A stretch of DNA of 64,000 nucleotides from Hydra vulgaris (Eukaryota > Cnidaria > Hydrozoa > Anthoathecata > Hydridae), in contig NC_088921.1 in NCBI RefSeq assembly GCF_038396675.1, positions 71,381,001-71,445,000 of the forward strand, in the 5' to 3' direction. Shown piece after piece: positions 14,578 to 32,201 of this stretch (positions are counted from its first letter, which is position 1; every line of letters begins with the position of its first letter). The notes under the pieces were generated by a model. The model was not told the origin of the DNA. It searched no databases and saw only the letters and a list, made by a program, of their open reading frames with translations. Both the position numbers and the translations under genes were made by a program.

Positions 14578-17500
14578 CGCGGCCTTCTATAATAATAGGC
14601 CTTGACATCGCGCAACAAAGTTGTTAAACTGAAGGCCTATTCCTAATACTGTGTAAACACAGTATTATACACATTTTCATCTTTTAACATTAGACGAAAG
14701 TTTGTGTTTACGCTTTTTTAATAAATCTTTAAAATTTGATTGGTTTATAAATTAGATAGCGCAACTTCAAGACGATAACAATGTAAGGTTTATTGGGTTA
14801 ACATTGTAAGGTAATAATATTGTCAAACCAATGATAAGTTTTTTTAATAATTAAAATGCCTTTAAAATGCTGTGTATCTCTTTGCAAGTCGAACTATTTC
14901 AACTACAACAAAAGTATCAATTTATACAACTACAACTGCAATATGAATTGCAACTACAACAAAAATATCAATACTCAACTACTACAAAAATATCAATTTA
15001 TAAATTCCCGAAGAATCTAGAGGAGAGAAAAAGATGTAGTGAAACTATCCCAAGAACTGGTTTTATTTTTACAGAATATACATCAATATGTCAACTGCAT
15101 TGGCCAAATGAAGCACCTTTTAAAAGCAAAAATGGGAAGCAACGACCTTTAAACCTACCATCTGTTTTTAAAAATATTCCGCCTAGTTGTTTAGCCACAC
15201 CAGCAAGTTAAGTTAGAAAAACTGTAACTTCAAGCAGTTTTTGAAGCATTTTACCAAATGAGTTAAATGATTTTCTATAAGAGGATGAACTTATATTTGG
15301 CGATATTCAATCTTTGTTAAGTGATAATAATGATGTTATTGTTTTCCAGCTTAATAAAAAAAGTTTACACATACAATAAAAATATTTATTTGAGTAATTT
15401 TCATTGATTATTTATTTGTAGCTAACCATAGTAGCACAATTTGTAGTATTTCATCTTTAGCTGTAAACAAATTAAAGTTAATAAAAACAAAATCAGCTTT
15501 ATTTGAAGCAGTTAGATTTTTAAAAAATAAAGAAAGTTCGCTTCAGTTAAATATTCTATTCGATCACCTTAATGCTATGAGAAAAGTTAATGTTGGTGAA
15601 GTTTAATATACTTCAGATATTATATGTAGAGCATATGAGTATTTTGCTATGCGACGAAGTTTATATGATAGTTTGTGTATTGACTACAAGTTGCCAAGTA
15701 TAAGGACTTTATCACGATTGACTTCAAAAATAAGCTCAATGGAGGACCTAAGTTTCATAAAGAGTATTTTTATGAATTTAAATCTATTGAAAAGAACTTC
15801 CATACTACTAATTGATGAGTTCTATGTCAAAGCTTCATTACTTTACCAAAGAGGTGCTTTGTTTGGTCAAGCAGCAAACTACCCTGAAAGGTTAGCTAAA
15901 ACAATTTCATCACTTATGAATAAATGTCTTTTTGGAGGTCCAGAATTTATATGTAGATCTCAACCTGTTGCAAATCTTTCCTCTGAATTTCAGTTTGCTC
16001 AATGTTAACAAATTGTTGATACGATAAATAATATTGAAAATAGTAAGACACTGGTAATAATTACTGATGGTAACCGTGTAAATCAAAGATTTTTTAGAAT
16101 GTGTAAAACAGTTGATAATAAACCATGGTTAACAAAATCAGGTATATATTTATTGTATGATTATGTGCATCTCTTAAAATCTATACGAAACAATTGGTTG
16201 ACAGAAAAGACTGACGAACTTCAATTTTTGAACAATAAAGAACTGGCTTTGGCTAAGTAGAGTGATTTAGAAACTTTATATAAAACTGAGTGCAATAGTC
16301 TTTTTAAACTCTCTAAACTTACAACTAAATCAGTTTATCCAAAACCAATAGAGAGACAATCTGTAAAGTTTTGTTTGTCTGTTTTTTGCGAAGAAACAGT
16401 AGCTGCATTAAGAACGCATCTAGAGATTGAAAATAAAGCATCTGAAGGTACTGCTGTATTTATTGAAAAAATAATTTTTTTTCGAATGTTGTTAATGTCA
16501 AAGCACAAGCTTACGCTAGATACTAGCAATGCAATAGTGTATTCATGTTATGGCTTTATTGATCTCGTAGAAACTTTGTTGAGTAATGGAGCAAAGTATG
16601 TCTTATTAGGTTGGTTTTTAATAGATCCACTTGAAAAAGCTTTTTCTAAGCTTTGACAGGTATCTGGAGGTACTTACTTTATAAACGCTAAATCTGTAAT
16701 TGAAAAAATTAATATTCAACATACTAAATTGTATGGATGGTCATACTTGTGGCATATGTTTTAAAGATATTTCTACTGATGAAAAAGAACTTCTTGATAG
16801 TATACATGATCTTAAAAGTTCAGTTAATAAATCTACATTAGAGGCTATAGTTTACATAGCTGGCTATGTGCAAAAAAGCGAAATAAAAATTTATGATGAT
16901 TCTACCAATTATTATTATAAATATGGAAGTTATCTGTATAGCCAAAACAGAGGCGGACTTGAAATTCCTTCTGATACTCTTGTCTAATGGTCAATATTTT
17001 GCTTTTTTTTTTTCAAGGTGCTACTGACCCTTAATGCAGAACATTTTGTGTTACTCAGTTTCAGTTCATTGCTGCTAAATATAAATTTAAAATCACAAAA
17101 AAACAATGCAGAGTATATTCTGATATTCTGCCAAAGTATTACAAACTAATTACCACTCCCAAAATACTAAAGCTATCATAATTTATGTGAAAATTAGTTT
17201 TGTAATTTATTATGCTATTTACTTGTTATGTTTTTTATTTTCTCATTAGCCTATATATCTCTCAATATGTTTGGATTTGTAAATATTTACCGTGTTGAGA
17301 TATATTGATAAAACTTTTTTTTCGCTTGAATCAACTTTTGTTGGTGTTTTTTATTGTTGGTGATTTTTATTGTTACCATTTTTAGCAAAAAATATTAAAA
17401 AAACAGTTATCTTACTAATATATAGATATATACTTTGATATTGTTCTGCTTGTTATTGATACTATTTAACATTATATAAATATTCTTAATGAAATTTGAA

Positions 17501-17642
17501 ATACAAAAAATATACATAGACTGCCATAACACCCTACCTTATATAAAAATATATCAATATAAGTAAAAGTAAAAGTTTAATCGGCCTTCATTTTTTACGG
17601 CATTTTGCGCGATGTCAAGGCCTGTTATTATAGAAGGCCGTG
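14578..17642 (+). mobile_element. P-superfamily DNA transposon, 3,065 bp, both ends present
   Basis: The left end CGCGGCCTTCTATAATAA and the inverted right end (reverse complement CACGGCCTTCTATAATAA) extend as imperfect TIRs for about 37 bp, into the GACATCGCGCA core. The termini are flanked by an 8-bp duplication. Further inverted GGCCTTCA copies lie just inside both ends (about 14630 and 17583). The enclosed coding region is a THAP-domain transposase (separate entry). Clear ends and a perfect duplication suggest a fairly young insertion. The transposase is already broken, so it probably moved with a transposase supplied elsewhere. Confidence 0.92.
14856..17160 (+). pseudogene. THAP-domain P-element transposase, decayed
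   Basis: The start at 14856 gives MPLKCCVSLCKS, the first Cys pair of a THAP C2CH finger. After a low-complexity AC-rich stretch (14900-15000) the frame shifts, and the finger resumes as FPKNLEERKRC...ICQLHWPNEAPF...LPSVFKNIPPS, matching THAP order (C-x2-H-W-P, then a PSVF-type motif). The RNase-H-like core follows: SILLIDEFYVKAS (15812), VIITDGNRVNQRFF (16055), YDYVHLLKSIRNNWLTEK (about 16159) and YPKPIERQSVKFCLSVFCEE (16336). The C-terminal block reads EAIVYIAGYVQKS...KYGSYLYSQNRGGLEIPSD. At least five in-frame stops or frameshifts (near 15000, 16006, 16258, 16655, 16985) inactivate it. It resembles P-element/THAP9-type transposases. Confidence 0.92.
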
Positions 17643-17650
17643 TGTGTGAC
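17643..17650. other. Target-site duplication TGTGTGAC (right)
   Basis: An exact copy of 14570-14577, immediately outside the right TIR. Confidence 0.85.
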
Positions 17651-17900
17651 GAAAAAGTTAAGATACTTTTGCATCCAGTGGCTATTGCACCCAACATCTA
17701 CATCATTGAAAAGTAGGTTTTTACATTTTTGTTTATGTTTTTTTGTTTAACTACTTATCCTAATTGATCACTTTTTTTTAGGATTCTCCTCATGGGTTCA
17801 AGCTCATTACGCATAATATGTGTTCAATTACCCATAATACGTTAGTCATTGTAAGTAATAAATTAGGAAATAATTATTTGTGAAATATTGTAGTCATTAA

Positions 17901-18172
<272 letters not shown>

Positions 18173-18424
18173 TATATTTATATATATTTGTATTTATATT
18201 TTTTTTTTTAGAAAATGTTTGAAGAAAGTTAGAAGATACTAAAAACCTTGGTATTATGCAAGCCGAAGCGATTTAATCAATTCAATCGACAATAAACGGC
18301 GTGTAAATCGCAAAAGAAAAAATAATATTTTTAATATTCATTTTGGATGTATTGATTAATAGCATTTATTTTAAAATAAATTCATTTTGCAACACGTTTT
18401 TTAATTTTATAAAATTTCGTCATA

Positions 18425-18975
18425 ATAGTTGAAGGTAAGTCCCACATAGGTTATAGGTGGAAAACATCACATGTAAATGATCAAAAATGCTACACATTTT
18501 GAATACCAAATGGGTATAAAAGTACCAAATACCAGATTAAGTTAAGCCTCTCTGAAAGCTTCGATGATTAATTTTAAATTACTATTCAAGTAATTTTTAA
18601 ATTAAAAGAATTTTAAGAATTATCATAGAAGCATTCGGACTTTCATTTGCCTAGTATTGACTTCTTTTATACTATTTGGATTAAAATATGTGGCATTTAA
18701 GATCTATAACATGTAGTATTTTCCACCTATATCCCATGTAGGATTTACCACATAAAACCCCTGTGGGATTTACCATATGAAACCCACATGGGACAAAATA
18801 ATAATCCCCATTTGGGTTACATATGGTAAAAACCCACGCGTATCCCATATTTGATTTACCATATGGAATCCATGTGGGATTTACCATATGAAACCCACAT
18901 GGGACAAAATAATAATCCCCACATGGGTTACATATGGAAAAAATCCACACGTATCCCATGTGCGCTTTTTCACTG
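18425..18975. repeat. Diverged tandem repeat of a CCCACATGGGAC-containing unit
   Basis: A block of roughly 110 bp occurs twice (about 18765-18860 and 18875-18965). It carries TTACCATATGAAACCCACAT, GGGACAAAATAATAATCCCC and GGTTACATATGG. Weaker relatives flank it (18440-18480, 18725-18760) and a further one lies at 8330. The minus-strand frame at 18681-18959 is a by-product of the repeat. The TCACTGGGATA at about 18968 resembles CCAGTGAAAA at about 8310 inverted, so these may be the ends of a repeat family. Confidence 0.75.
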
Positions 18976-19167
18976 GGATATAGGATGGTAGATAGAAAAA
19001 TATAACAAATAACTTTTTTTAAATCTGGATGAATCTTTAGCTGATTTTTTCTAGGAAATATGCTATTTTCAAATGAAGACTAAATAAAAAAAATATTTAA
19101 TTGCAATATCTATAAATAGTAACATTACTGGTAATGTCATCATGTTGTGAACTTAAACGTATTCATC

Positions 19168-19224
19168 ACTCGATGAACTTAAACGTAACAAGCTACATGG
19201 CCTGTTACGTTTAAGTTCACCGAG
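19168..19224. repeat. Hairpin at the 5' junction of the retrotransposon fragment
   Basis: CTCGATGAACTTAAACGTAA is mirrored as TTACGTTTAAGTTCACCGAG around a 13-bp loop. A third copy, GAACTTAAACGTA, lies at about 19149. The right stem is where the reverse-transcriptase frame begins. Confidence 0.85.
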
Positions 19225-20349
19225 AAATATTTTGCATGCGGTGTATTTGTCGATTTACAGAAAGCGTTCGATACAGTAGATCATTCAATTTTGTTAAAAA
19301 AATTAGAATATTATGGGATCAGAGGCGTACCCCTTAAATGGTTTATTTCGTACTTAAACAATAGAACACAATTTGTTGCTATTAATGACTCAAAATCTAC
19401 CCTTGTAAAATGTTCTAATCTCAAGGTTTTACAGGGTTCAGTATTGGGACCACTGCTTTTCCTTCTTTATATTAATGATCTTCATACGTCCATTAAGTTT
19501 GCTACTGTTTACCACTTTGCTGATGACACTAACCTAATGCTAATTAATAAATCCTTAAAAAAAATTAACAAACACATTAACCATGATCTTGCCAATCTAG
19601 TTCAGTGGCTTCGCTCCAACAAACTTTTTCTAAACTCTAACAAAACTGAACTTATTATCTTTAAATCAAATAAAACAAAAATCTATAAACATATGAACTT
19701 TAGATTAAGTAGCAAAAAAATTGAACCTGTTAACTCAATTAAATATCTTGGTTTAAAAATTAATTCAAATCTTTCCTTTTTATCCCACTGTGAAGACTTA
19801 GCAATGAAACTAAGTAGATCTAATGGTATGTTGGCCAAAGTTCGCCATTATGTTAATCTTGAAACACTTTTGAACATATACCATGCTATTTTCGGCTCAC
19901 ATCTTATATATGCATGCCAAATTTGGGGGCAGTCCCATCAACAAGCTCTTATTACCCCACCTCCAAAACAAGGCTTTAAAAATTATTTATTTTCAGAATA
20001 TTAAATTTAATTCTAATGTGCTCTATCTAACTTCTAAAGTATTAAAACTATGTGACTATATTCAATTTTCAAACTGCCAATTTGTCTGGAACCACCAACA
20101 CAATAACCTACCTTTAACTTTCATCAATTTCTTTTCCAAAAGTGCCAACTCTCGTTATCACCTTCGTTCCAATAGTAATTTAAACCTGTCTGTCTCTAAA
20201 CATTGCTCTCATAAATAATGGGACATAAATCTATAAAGTATCAAAGCATTAAAACTTGGAACAACCTTCCTTATGAACTAAAAGCTCTCAATTCATTCTC
20301 AACCTTTAAAACTAGATTATTCTACTTTTTATTAAAGAAATATAGTTAG
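19201..20349 (+). pseudogene. Non-LTR retrotransposon reverse transcriptase, 5'-truncated, two frameshifts
   Basis: From 19201 the frame gives FACGVFVDLQKAFDTVDHS (RT palm motif A, F-D in LQKAFDTVDH), then GIRGVPLKWFISYLNNRTQ, VLQGSVLGPLLFLLYINDL (motif B) and HFADDTNLM, which holds the catalytic FADD box (motif C, about 19519-19530). Next come LRSNKLFLNSNKTELIIF and IKYLGLKIN (motifs D/E). The frame shifts at about 19930, continues to about 20210, then shifts again to TWNNLPYELKALNSFSTFK and ends at TAG 20347-20349. The endonuclease and the first RT blocks are missing, as expected from 5' truncation on insertion. The style fits the CR1/L2/Jockey group; I cannot place the clade. Confidence 0.93.
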
Positions 20350-20733
20350 TGTTTATAATTTCTATTATCAATTTTTGTTGTCTTTAGTATTTTTTTTTTT
20401 AATTTTTATTATATATTTTGTTGTCATTACTATTGCTTATTGTTATTTCTATAAATATTTACATTACTATTATTAACTACTTTTAACTATTACTACTAAT
20501 ATTAATATTGTTATCATTATTATTATTATTTTTGTTATTATTGTTATTATTATTAAATATATTACTATTATTATTATTGTTATTGTTGTTATTATTATTA
20601 TTATTACTAAGATTAATTGTATATAAATAAAACTATTTTTTAAGGTATTTACTTGAGATTAGTATTTCAATACTATTTGTAAATAGCCGTGAAAATTTAT
20701 TTTCAGAATATATATGATTGATTGATTGATTGA
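20350..20733 (+). mobile_element. 3' UTR and (TTGA)n tail of the non-LTR element
   Basis: After the RT stop there is a T- and ATT-rich stretch (imperfect TTA/TTG repeats at 20465-20620). It ends in ATTGATTGATTGATTGA at about 20716-20733. A short tandem tail instead of poly(A) is usual for CR1/L2-like elements and marks the 3' end. Confidence 0.75.
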
Positions 20734-21377
20734 GTGCTTTGTATAACTCATGTATTTTTTATTGCATATACGAGTTGTGGGTTTTTCTCCAAAGTTTTTA
20801 TTAAACACACTAATTGGCCCTAATTAAAATATGAGGAAATCCGAGTTGATTTTGAGAAAACGACGTAAAACTGAATTTCTCATAGTTGCGCATCAACAGA
20901 AATAAATATTTTCTTTGTTTTTTTTAGAATAACAAAACTTTTAATTGATCTAATATTTATATATACGATTAATTTCAGTATATAGAATGTGGAAATGGAA
21001 TTAGCTCTAAGTTTTTATTTCTGTGGCGTTTTGCAGTTGGGTTCCACCTATTTTTGTTTCACTTAATATAACTTTGTTTTCAAAAGTTTTTTTTCAAAGC
21101 AAGAAAACCTTTTTTTCTCTTTTTCAGTTAGTTTTTAACAAGTTTTCCATCAAAATTATATTAATTTAGCTGTTTAAAATAGTAAATTACTTTAGCTTGT
21201 TTTAAGCTTTTCGAAAAACTTTTGAATTAGTTTTTTGGACGAAAGTTTGTTAATTAGTTTTGCACTCTGTTTTGGTCTTTTTTGGACTTGCAATGTTTGT
21301 CTTTTTGATAATTTTATTAAGTTCTGTCATTTATGGGTTTTTAAATTGTTTTTTTTTATTTCAGTTGTTAATTTCGA

Positions 21378-21442
<65 letters not shown>

Positions 21443-22342
21443 ATAAATATTTTGAAAAGTAATATATATATATGTAATGAATATTTTTGGTTTTTAGTAC
21501 GTCTTGTACTAGCGATTTTAATATAGAGCCTGCTATAATTTAATCTATAGTAAGGAACAAATATTGTTAGTATGTTGGGTTAGCAAACATGTATTACTTA
21601 TATATAAACATATTTTTTTTTTTCATTTAATAGTCTTAGTATAATATTAAATTTAATTTCTAATTTTCAAGTCTATATTTTTATGAGATTTACTTTTGTG
21701 ATGATGGTTTTTTTAGAATATTTTATGAGTGGTTCTTAATGACAAGACGTTCTTGGTCTTCTGTGAGTCTTGGCGTTCTTTTGATATTACTATGTACTTG
21801 TATATTCGTTTTATTCTTTACTTATCTTTTATTGAAAAGAATTTTTTAACTAACTTATTTTATTACGACGTACGAATAAATCTTGTCACATAGATAGATG
21901 AACAAACACCTAAATCTTCTAATATTGGAAACAAAATTGGAAACAGATTTCAAAAGTCGTACTGAGGCCTAAATTTATTTCGACCCATTTATGACGTTTT
22001 CAATTTTGACCGATCTTGTTTTTAACCAATTTAAGAGATTGTTGTTTCTTAATTTTTTTTAATTATTTGGTTTACATTTTAGTTGCAACTTTCTTGGTTA
22101 TGAAAGCATCATAAAAGTAAGTTGACCAAAATTTTGCTAAGGTCTGGATATTATAAGACTAGCATACTTTACTTATTTTATTAACGGTTCAGGGTCTGCG
22201 TGAATCTGCAAAAAAAAAAAAAAAAAAAAAACCAAGTTGTTTAACAGACATAATAATGTTTTTGATCTTTTCGCCAGGCAGGCTTATATATCCTGTTTCT
22301 TCAGATTTGGGTTTAAGAAATACGAGTATTGTAAAAATAATA
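20734..22342. other. Spacer with a small TA array, no gene
   Basis: It holds (TA)n at about 21379-21439 and a 22-base A run at about 22209-22230. No coding frame with family resemblance was found. The ORFs at 21235-21526 are TA-array by-products. Confidence 0.6.
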
Positions 22343-22569
22343 GGCCGGATGAATAAAAAAAAAGGAATTGCTTTTACTCAGCGTATTTACACGAATAAAA
22401 ATTTTAGCAAAATTGCTCAAATTTTTATCCACGTAAGGTTAAGCAATTTACTCCAATAACTATTCAGCTTTACGTGAATAAAATTTTAATCAAAATTGTT
22501 GAAGGGTTTATTCACGTTAAGCTGACCAATAACTGAGTAAAGCAATTGCTTTTTTTTATTCACCCAGCC
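22343..22569. mobile_element. MITE, ~38-bp TIRs, TA duplication (Tc1/mariner type)
   Basis: The left end GGCCGGATGAATAAAAAAAA...GGAATTGCTTTTACTCAG is mirrored on the right by CTGAGTAAAGCAATTGC...ATTCACCCAGCC. TA occurs immediately outside both ends (22341-22342 and 22570-22571). The interior has further inverted GTGAATAAAATTTT segments, so the whole unit can fold. It has no coding capacity. Confidence 0.85.
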
Positions 22570-22571
22570 TA

Positions 22572-24524
22572 ATGTGTATTTTTAAAAAAAGTAGCTCTGT
22601 TGACTGGTTGCGGCCTCCTCAGCTGCAGGGAAATAAAAATGTTTTAAAAATTATAATACGGACTGAAATAGCAATATTTTTAGATTGTTTTTATTTTTGA
22701 AAACAAAATGTTTACAAATTAAAATATTTTAAAAACACTTGATTAAGTACCATAATATCTGTAAGATTTTGAGATCTCAGAAAACAATTATCTAAACCGC
22801 TAAACACTAAAAATATAATATCATTTTATACTTTCACCGAAAAGGAGGGAAGCATAAACTTCCTATCTAAATGCTCTTTCGTAGTGCTTGGTGACAAGAC
22901 CGTCAGGTCTTCTTGGAAACTTTAAACAAAATATTTAAAGTATTGTTTAAGATAACTGTTTATGATACCATTTAGCATATTGAGTCAACAGGTAGCATAA
23001 TATTAGAAAAATCATGTGGAGAACCAAGAATTACTATTTTAAAAACCAAAAACATCATACACCGTTTGCCTGTGAAGGACATGCAGATTTCCCCTCGCAA
23101 GTTATTACTCAATTGCCTCTTAGTGTGATTGTTAGTGCCTGCACAGTTCTAAGACGTCTTGCTAATCGATTGTACTCTGCTGCGTTAAAGCCTCGCTATT
23201 CTTATAAAAATGTTTAAGGACGCCTCAAATTGTGCGAAGAACACAAGGATTGAAATGTTAAAATGTGGTGACGTATCATAATTTTGGATGAATTGCAAGT
23301 TAAGTAGTTTGCATGACACAAAATTAATGTTTACGGGTCAATCACTGTCAACCCAGCAGGTATTTGGTCCTAAAAAGACGTCTTTTAACATTCAAAAGAC
23401 GTCATTTAGGGCCAAGTGGCGGCTTAGAACTGTTGTTTTATTTATAAAGGTTTTACAATTACACATTTTACAATAAGTACAATTTTACGAACTATTTGAA
23501 AATTTTGAATAACATAGTGTCTAATTGGTTTCAAGTTATAAAATTCAATATTTTAACCCACACAACTTGCCATTAGACAAAAATGTCAAGACATAACTCC
23601 AAGAAAATGTAACTAATGTTCTTGCACAGTGGCCAGCCGATATCCAGTTGATAAAAGGTCCAACACAATCCAAAAACTGTTTGGTAAAATTGAAAGCATA
23701 AGTATCTAAATAATAAAAATTGCTCAAAAAAGGTAAAAGATAGAGGTAAAAAACAGATGTAAAAAGTACTAAAAAATGATTTATTTTTTTTCTCCTTTTT
23801 ATTTATTTTTAGTTGCTTATGTTCATGAGTGTTATTTTATAATTTAAAACTTTTTCTTGTAATAATAGAATTTATATTGATTAACAAAAGACAATTTTTA
23901 AGTTTTAGAGATTGTTGTGACTCCAGGTGGAATGGGCACCGCTGAGCCCCTGATGGAATGAGCACCACTTTTTTCATTCAATTTGTATAGTAAATTTTAG
24001 ATTAATATAATTTAAAGCTAATTATAAACATTTTAGAAAACCATTCGTTTAGAAACTTTTTCTATTGGTGAAAAGAGGTACTTTGTTTACTGATGCTGGG
24101 AAAATCCTTCAAAGATGGGCAATTCGACAAAAAACAGCAAAGAGTTTGAACCATAATAATCCTTTATTTTTTTCTTTTTATTGGTCATGTTTTTTAAATA
24201 TCTAATTACGTATTACTGTGCGTTATTAGGTAACCATACGTATTAGAACTTTACAACATAAACCACTTTTTTACTCATCTTTAATCATCTAATTAAATAT
24301 ATCCGTTATATTCTAAATTCTATACACTTACCAAATTAATTCACTACGTCAGCACTACTTATTTACGATAGCTGTTAACATTGTATAAATAGTATAACAT
24401 TGTATAAATCAATTTAAACTGTACTGAATACGGTAGCGTGTTCAACTAAACTAGTAATTAAATTAAAATTTACAAATACATAAAAAAAAATTTGGTTCAT
24501 TTTGTTTGAAAAGTTCAAAGAATA
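22572..24524. other. Spacer upstream of the secreted-protein gene
   Basis: No supported gene. The segment 22846-22905 recurs inverted at 43085-43190 (a dispersed repeat). AAAAGACGTC is duplicated at about 23375 and 23393. The ORFs at 23014-23217 and 23288-23476 show no recognisable family. Confidence 0.5.
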
Positions 24525-30160
<5,636 letters not shown>

Positions 30161-30870
30161 TTGGCAGAGAAGAGGTTTTTCATTGTTAAGCAGTGTTTTT
30201 TCTACATTATTAATGGAAAAATTTTAAATGTGTAATCAATGTGCAGGTCCATCAAAGATTTCTTTTTGAAAAAGATCTTTTAAAAACGCCATCTTATACA
30301 ACATGTAACAAAACCAATATTTCAACTAAACGATACAAAAGTAACAAATATATTAGATTCAGTGTTTTTCAGCCTCTTCTTTTTGTATATTTAGCTTGGT
30401 ACATATGGATCCCTTGAGAAAAATAACAAGTAAATTTAAAAACTAATATTTAAAACCCAATGCTTTTATATATTATTAAAAAACAAATTTTGCAATCAAT
30501 TTTATTCTGATATTACTGTTTTATTTTATTAAAATTCGGCTGTATGCGTGTGTAAAAAAAACCAAAAGAATTCAGGAAGATGCGAAACACGAACCACATG
30601 TATTCCATTTAGTCAACGCCTTATCCAAATATGCTAAACTTGAGGATAAGTAGGTAAACAATCAGTATACTTATTTTAAAAATTACTATTTTTCCATATA
30701 AAAATAAACTTAATTAAAATTTACCAAATTAATTGGATTATCACAAAGCTAATTATTGCACATTATATTGACATCAAGCAAGAGTATGCAAAATTTGAAG
30801 AAAATCAGGAAGTGACTCAAAAATTGATTACAAGATTTAATGCTCACAGACAAACAAACAAACAAACAGA
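30161..30870. other. Spacer downstream of the secreted-protein gene
   Basis: No supported feature. A clear polyadenylation signal close to the stop was not evident. A CAAA repeat lies at about 30851-30868. Confidence 0.45.
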
Positions 30871-31165
30871 GACGACGAGTTAATAAAAGCATTGGTAAAA
30901 AGAGGTCATCATGTTTTAAGTTTTAATTTAAATTATCAAGCACACTATTGAAAAAATGTAAAAGTTACTATAAAAGACTACGAGTATACATAAAAGGAAA
31001 TTATGATGAACTTCAAAATATCTAAACAGACTTGCAGTCACGAGTTTACTGAATTGATGTTGATCAGTGTTATGAAAGGTTTATCTGATTTCAAAATATT
31101 AGATCAAAAAGAAGAATATAACTTAAAAAATAAGTTAGTCAAAAATCTTGTAAATATTACAATAA
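30871..31165 (+). pseudogene. Possible UDP-glucuronosyltransferase-like N-terminal fragment
   Basis: The frame from 30871 reads DDELIKALVKRGHHVLSFNL, then KNVKVTIKDYEYT, FKISKQTCSHEFTELMLISV and [14 protein letters not shown], with two in-frame stops. The LxKRGHHV block followed by a spaced hydrophobic/acidic region is how the N-terminal half of UGT proteins begins. No catalytic C-terminal half (nucleotide-sugar signature) is nearby, so this is at best one dead exon. A chance match is possible. Confidence 0.3.
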
Positions 31166-31173
31166 ATAAATAA

Positions 31174-31301
<128 letters not shown>

Positions 31302-31499
31302 TGCAACAGAATCGAAAAATAATTTAAAAGAAGTTTACGTTTATATTAGTAGTGAACTAAATCTATAGACCATAAATCTATAGACGATATATCTATAAAC
31401 CATAAATCTATAGACCATATAAAAGCAATTTCAATTGAAAATAACGAAACATCAACTGACAGTTAAGTTATTGCTAAACAATAAAATAAATTTTTTAAT

Positions 31500-32160
31500 T
31501 CCGTATCTATTATAGAAAGGATTACTAATATGCCAAATACATGTAAAAGTATAACAGAAAAATATTTTCCAACCCCATGGATTAATGAGAAAGATATAAA
31601 AAAAAAACGATTATTAAATTGAAGTTTTCACAAGTCTTCTGGTAAAGATAAAATTCATTCAATGTTTACTTGTAGAAGATTACCAACAAGCTGGTTAAAG
31701 CAAATGTTATAACAACTTATAAAAACGGGGATAGGTTGCATGCAGGTATCTACCGTCCGATTTCATTAGTCTATGTCGTTTGTAAGGTAATGGAACGTAT
31801 TGTTAAGGGCACAATAATGAATCATTTAGCTAAAAATAAATTAATGAAACCAGAATAACACAGATTTGTTAAGTTAAAAAATCAAGCGTGACAATCTTCT
31901 TGCAGACTTTAAATATAATAACAGAAGCAATAAATGATGAAAAACTTGTTGATGTTGCCTTTTTGGATTTTTCCAAGGCATTTGATTCAGTTCCGCATTC
32001 CAGGCTGCTCTTGAAACTAAAATGTGTAAGCTAGTGTAAAGCTTTTTTAGCAAATTGAAAACAGAGAGTTGTTTTAGGTGTATTTAAATCAGAACGGGAA
32101 TTAATTTGTTATGGGGTACCACAAGGTTCAGTTATAGGACCTTTGCTTTTTATAATACAT
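31500..32160 (+). pseudogene. Non-LTR reverse transcriptase relic
   Basis: Blocks in order across frameshifts are KANVITTYKNGDRLHAGIYR then PISLVYVVCKVMERIV (KxGDxxxxxxYRPISL, first RT block), IITEAINDEKLVDVAFLDF then SKAFDSVPHSRLLLKLK (motif A with its D), and GVPQGSVIGPLLFII (motif B). The reading is cut at about 32160 in a TA-rich stretch, before the FADD box. A Tc1 element begins 40 bp further on. Upstream, 31500-31640 looks like the endonuclease/RT linker. It differs in sequence from the RT at 19201, so a different family is likely. Confidence 0.85.
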
Positions 32161-32201
32161 ATATATATTTTTATAATATATATATATATTTATAACATAT
32201 A

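Noticed and set aside
18681..18959. 92-codon minus-strand ORF with repeated peptide blocks
   Set aside because: The repetition is that of a DNA tandem repeat family also seen at 8330; no start or domain evidence.
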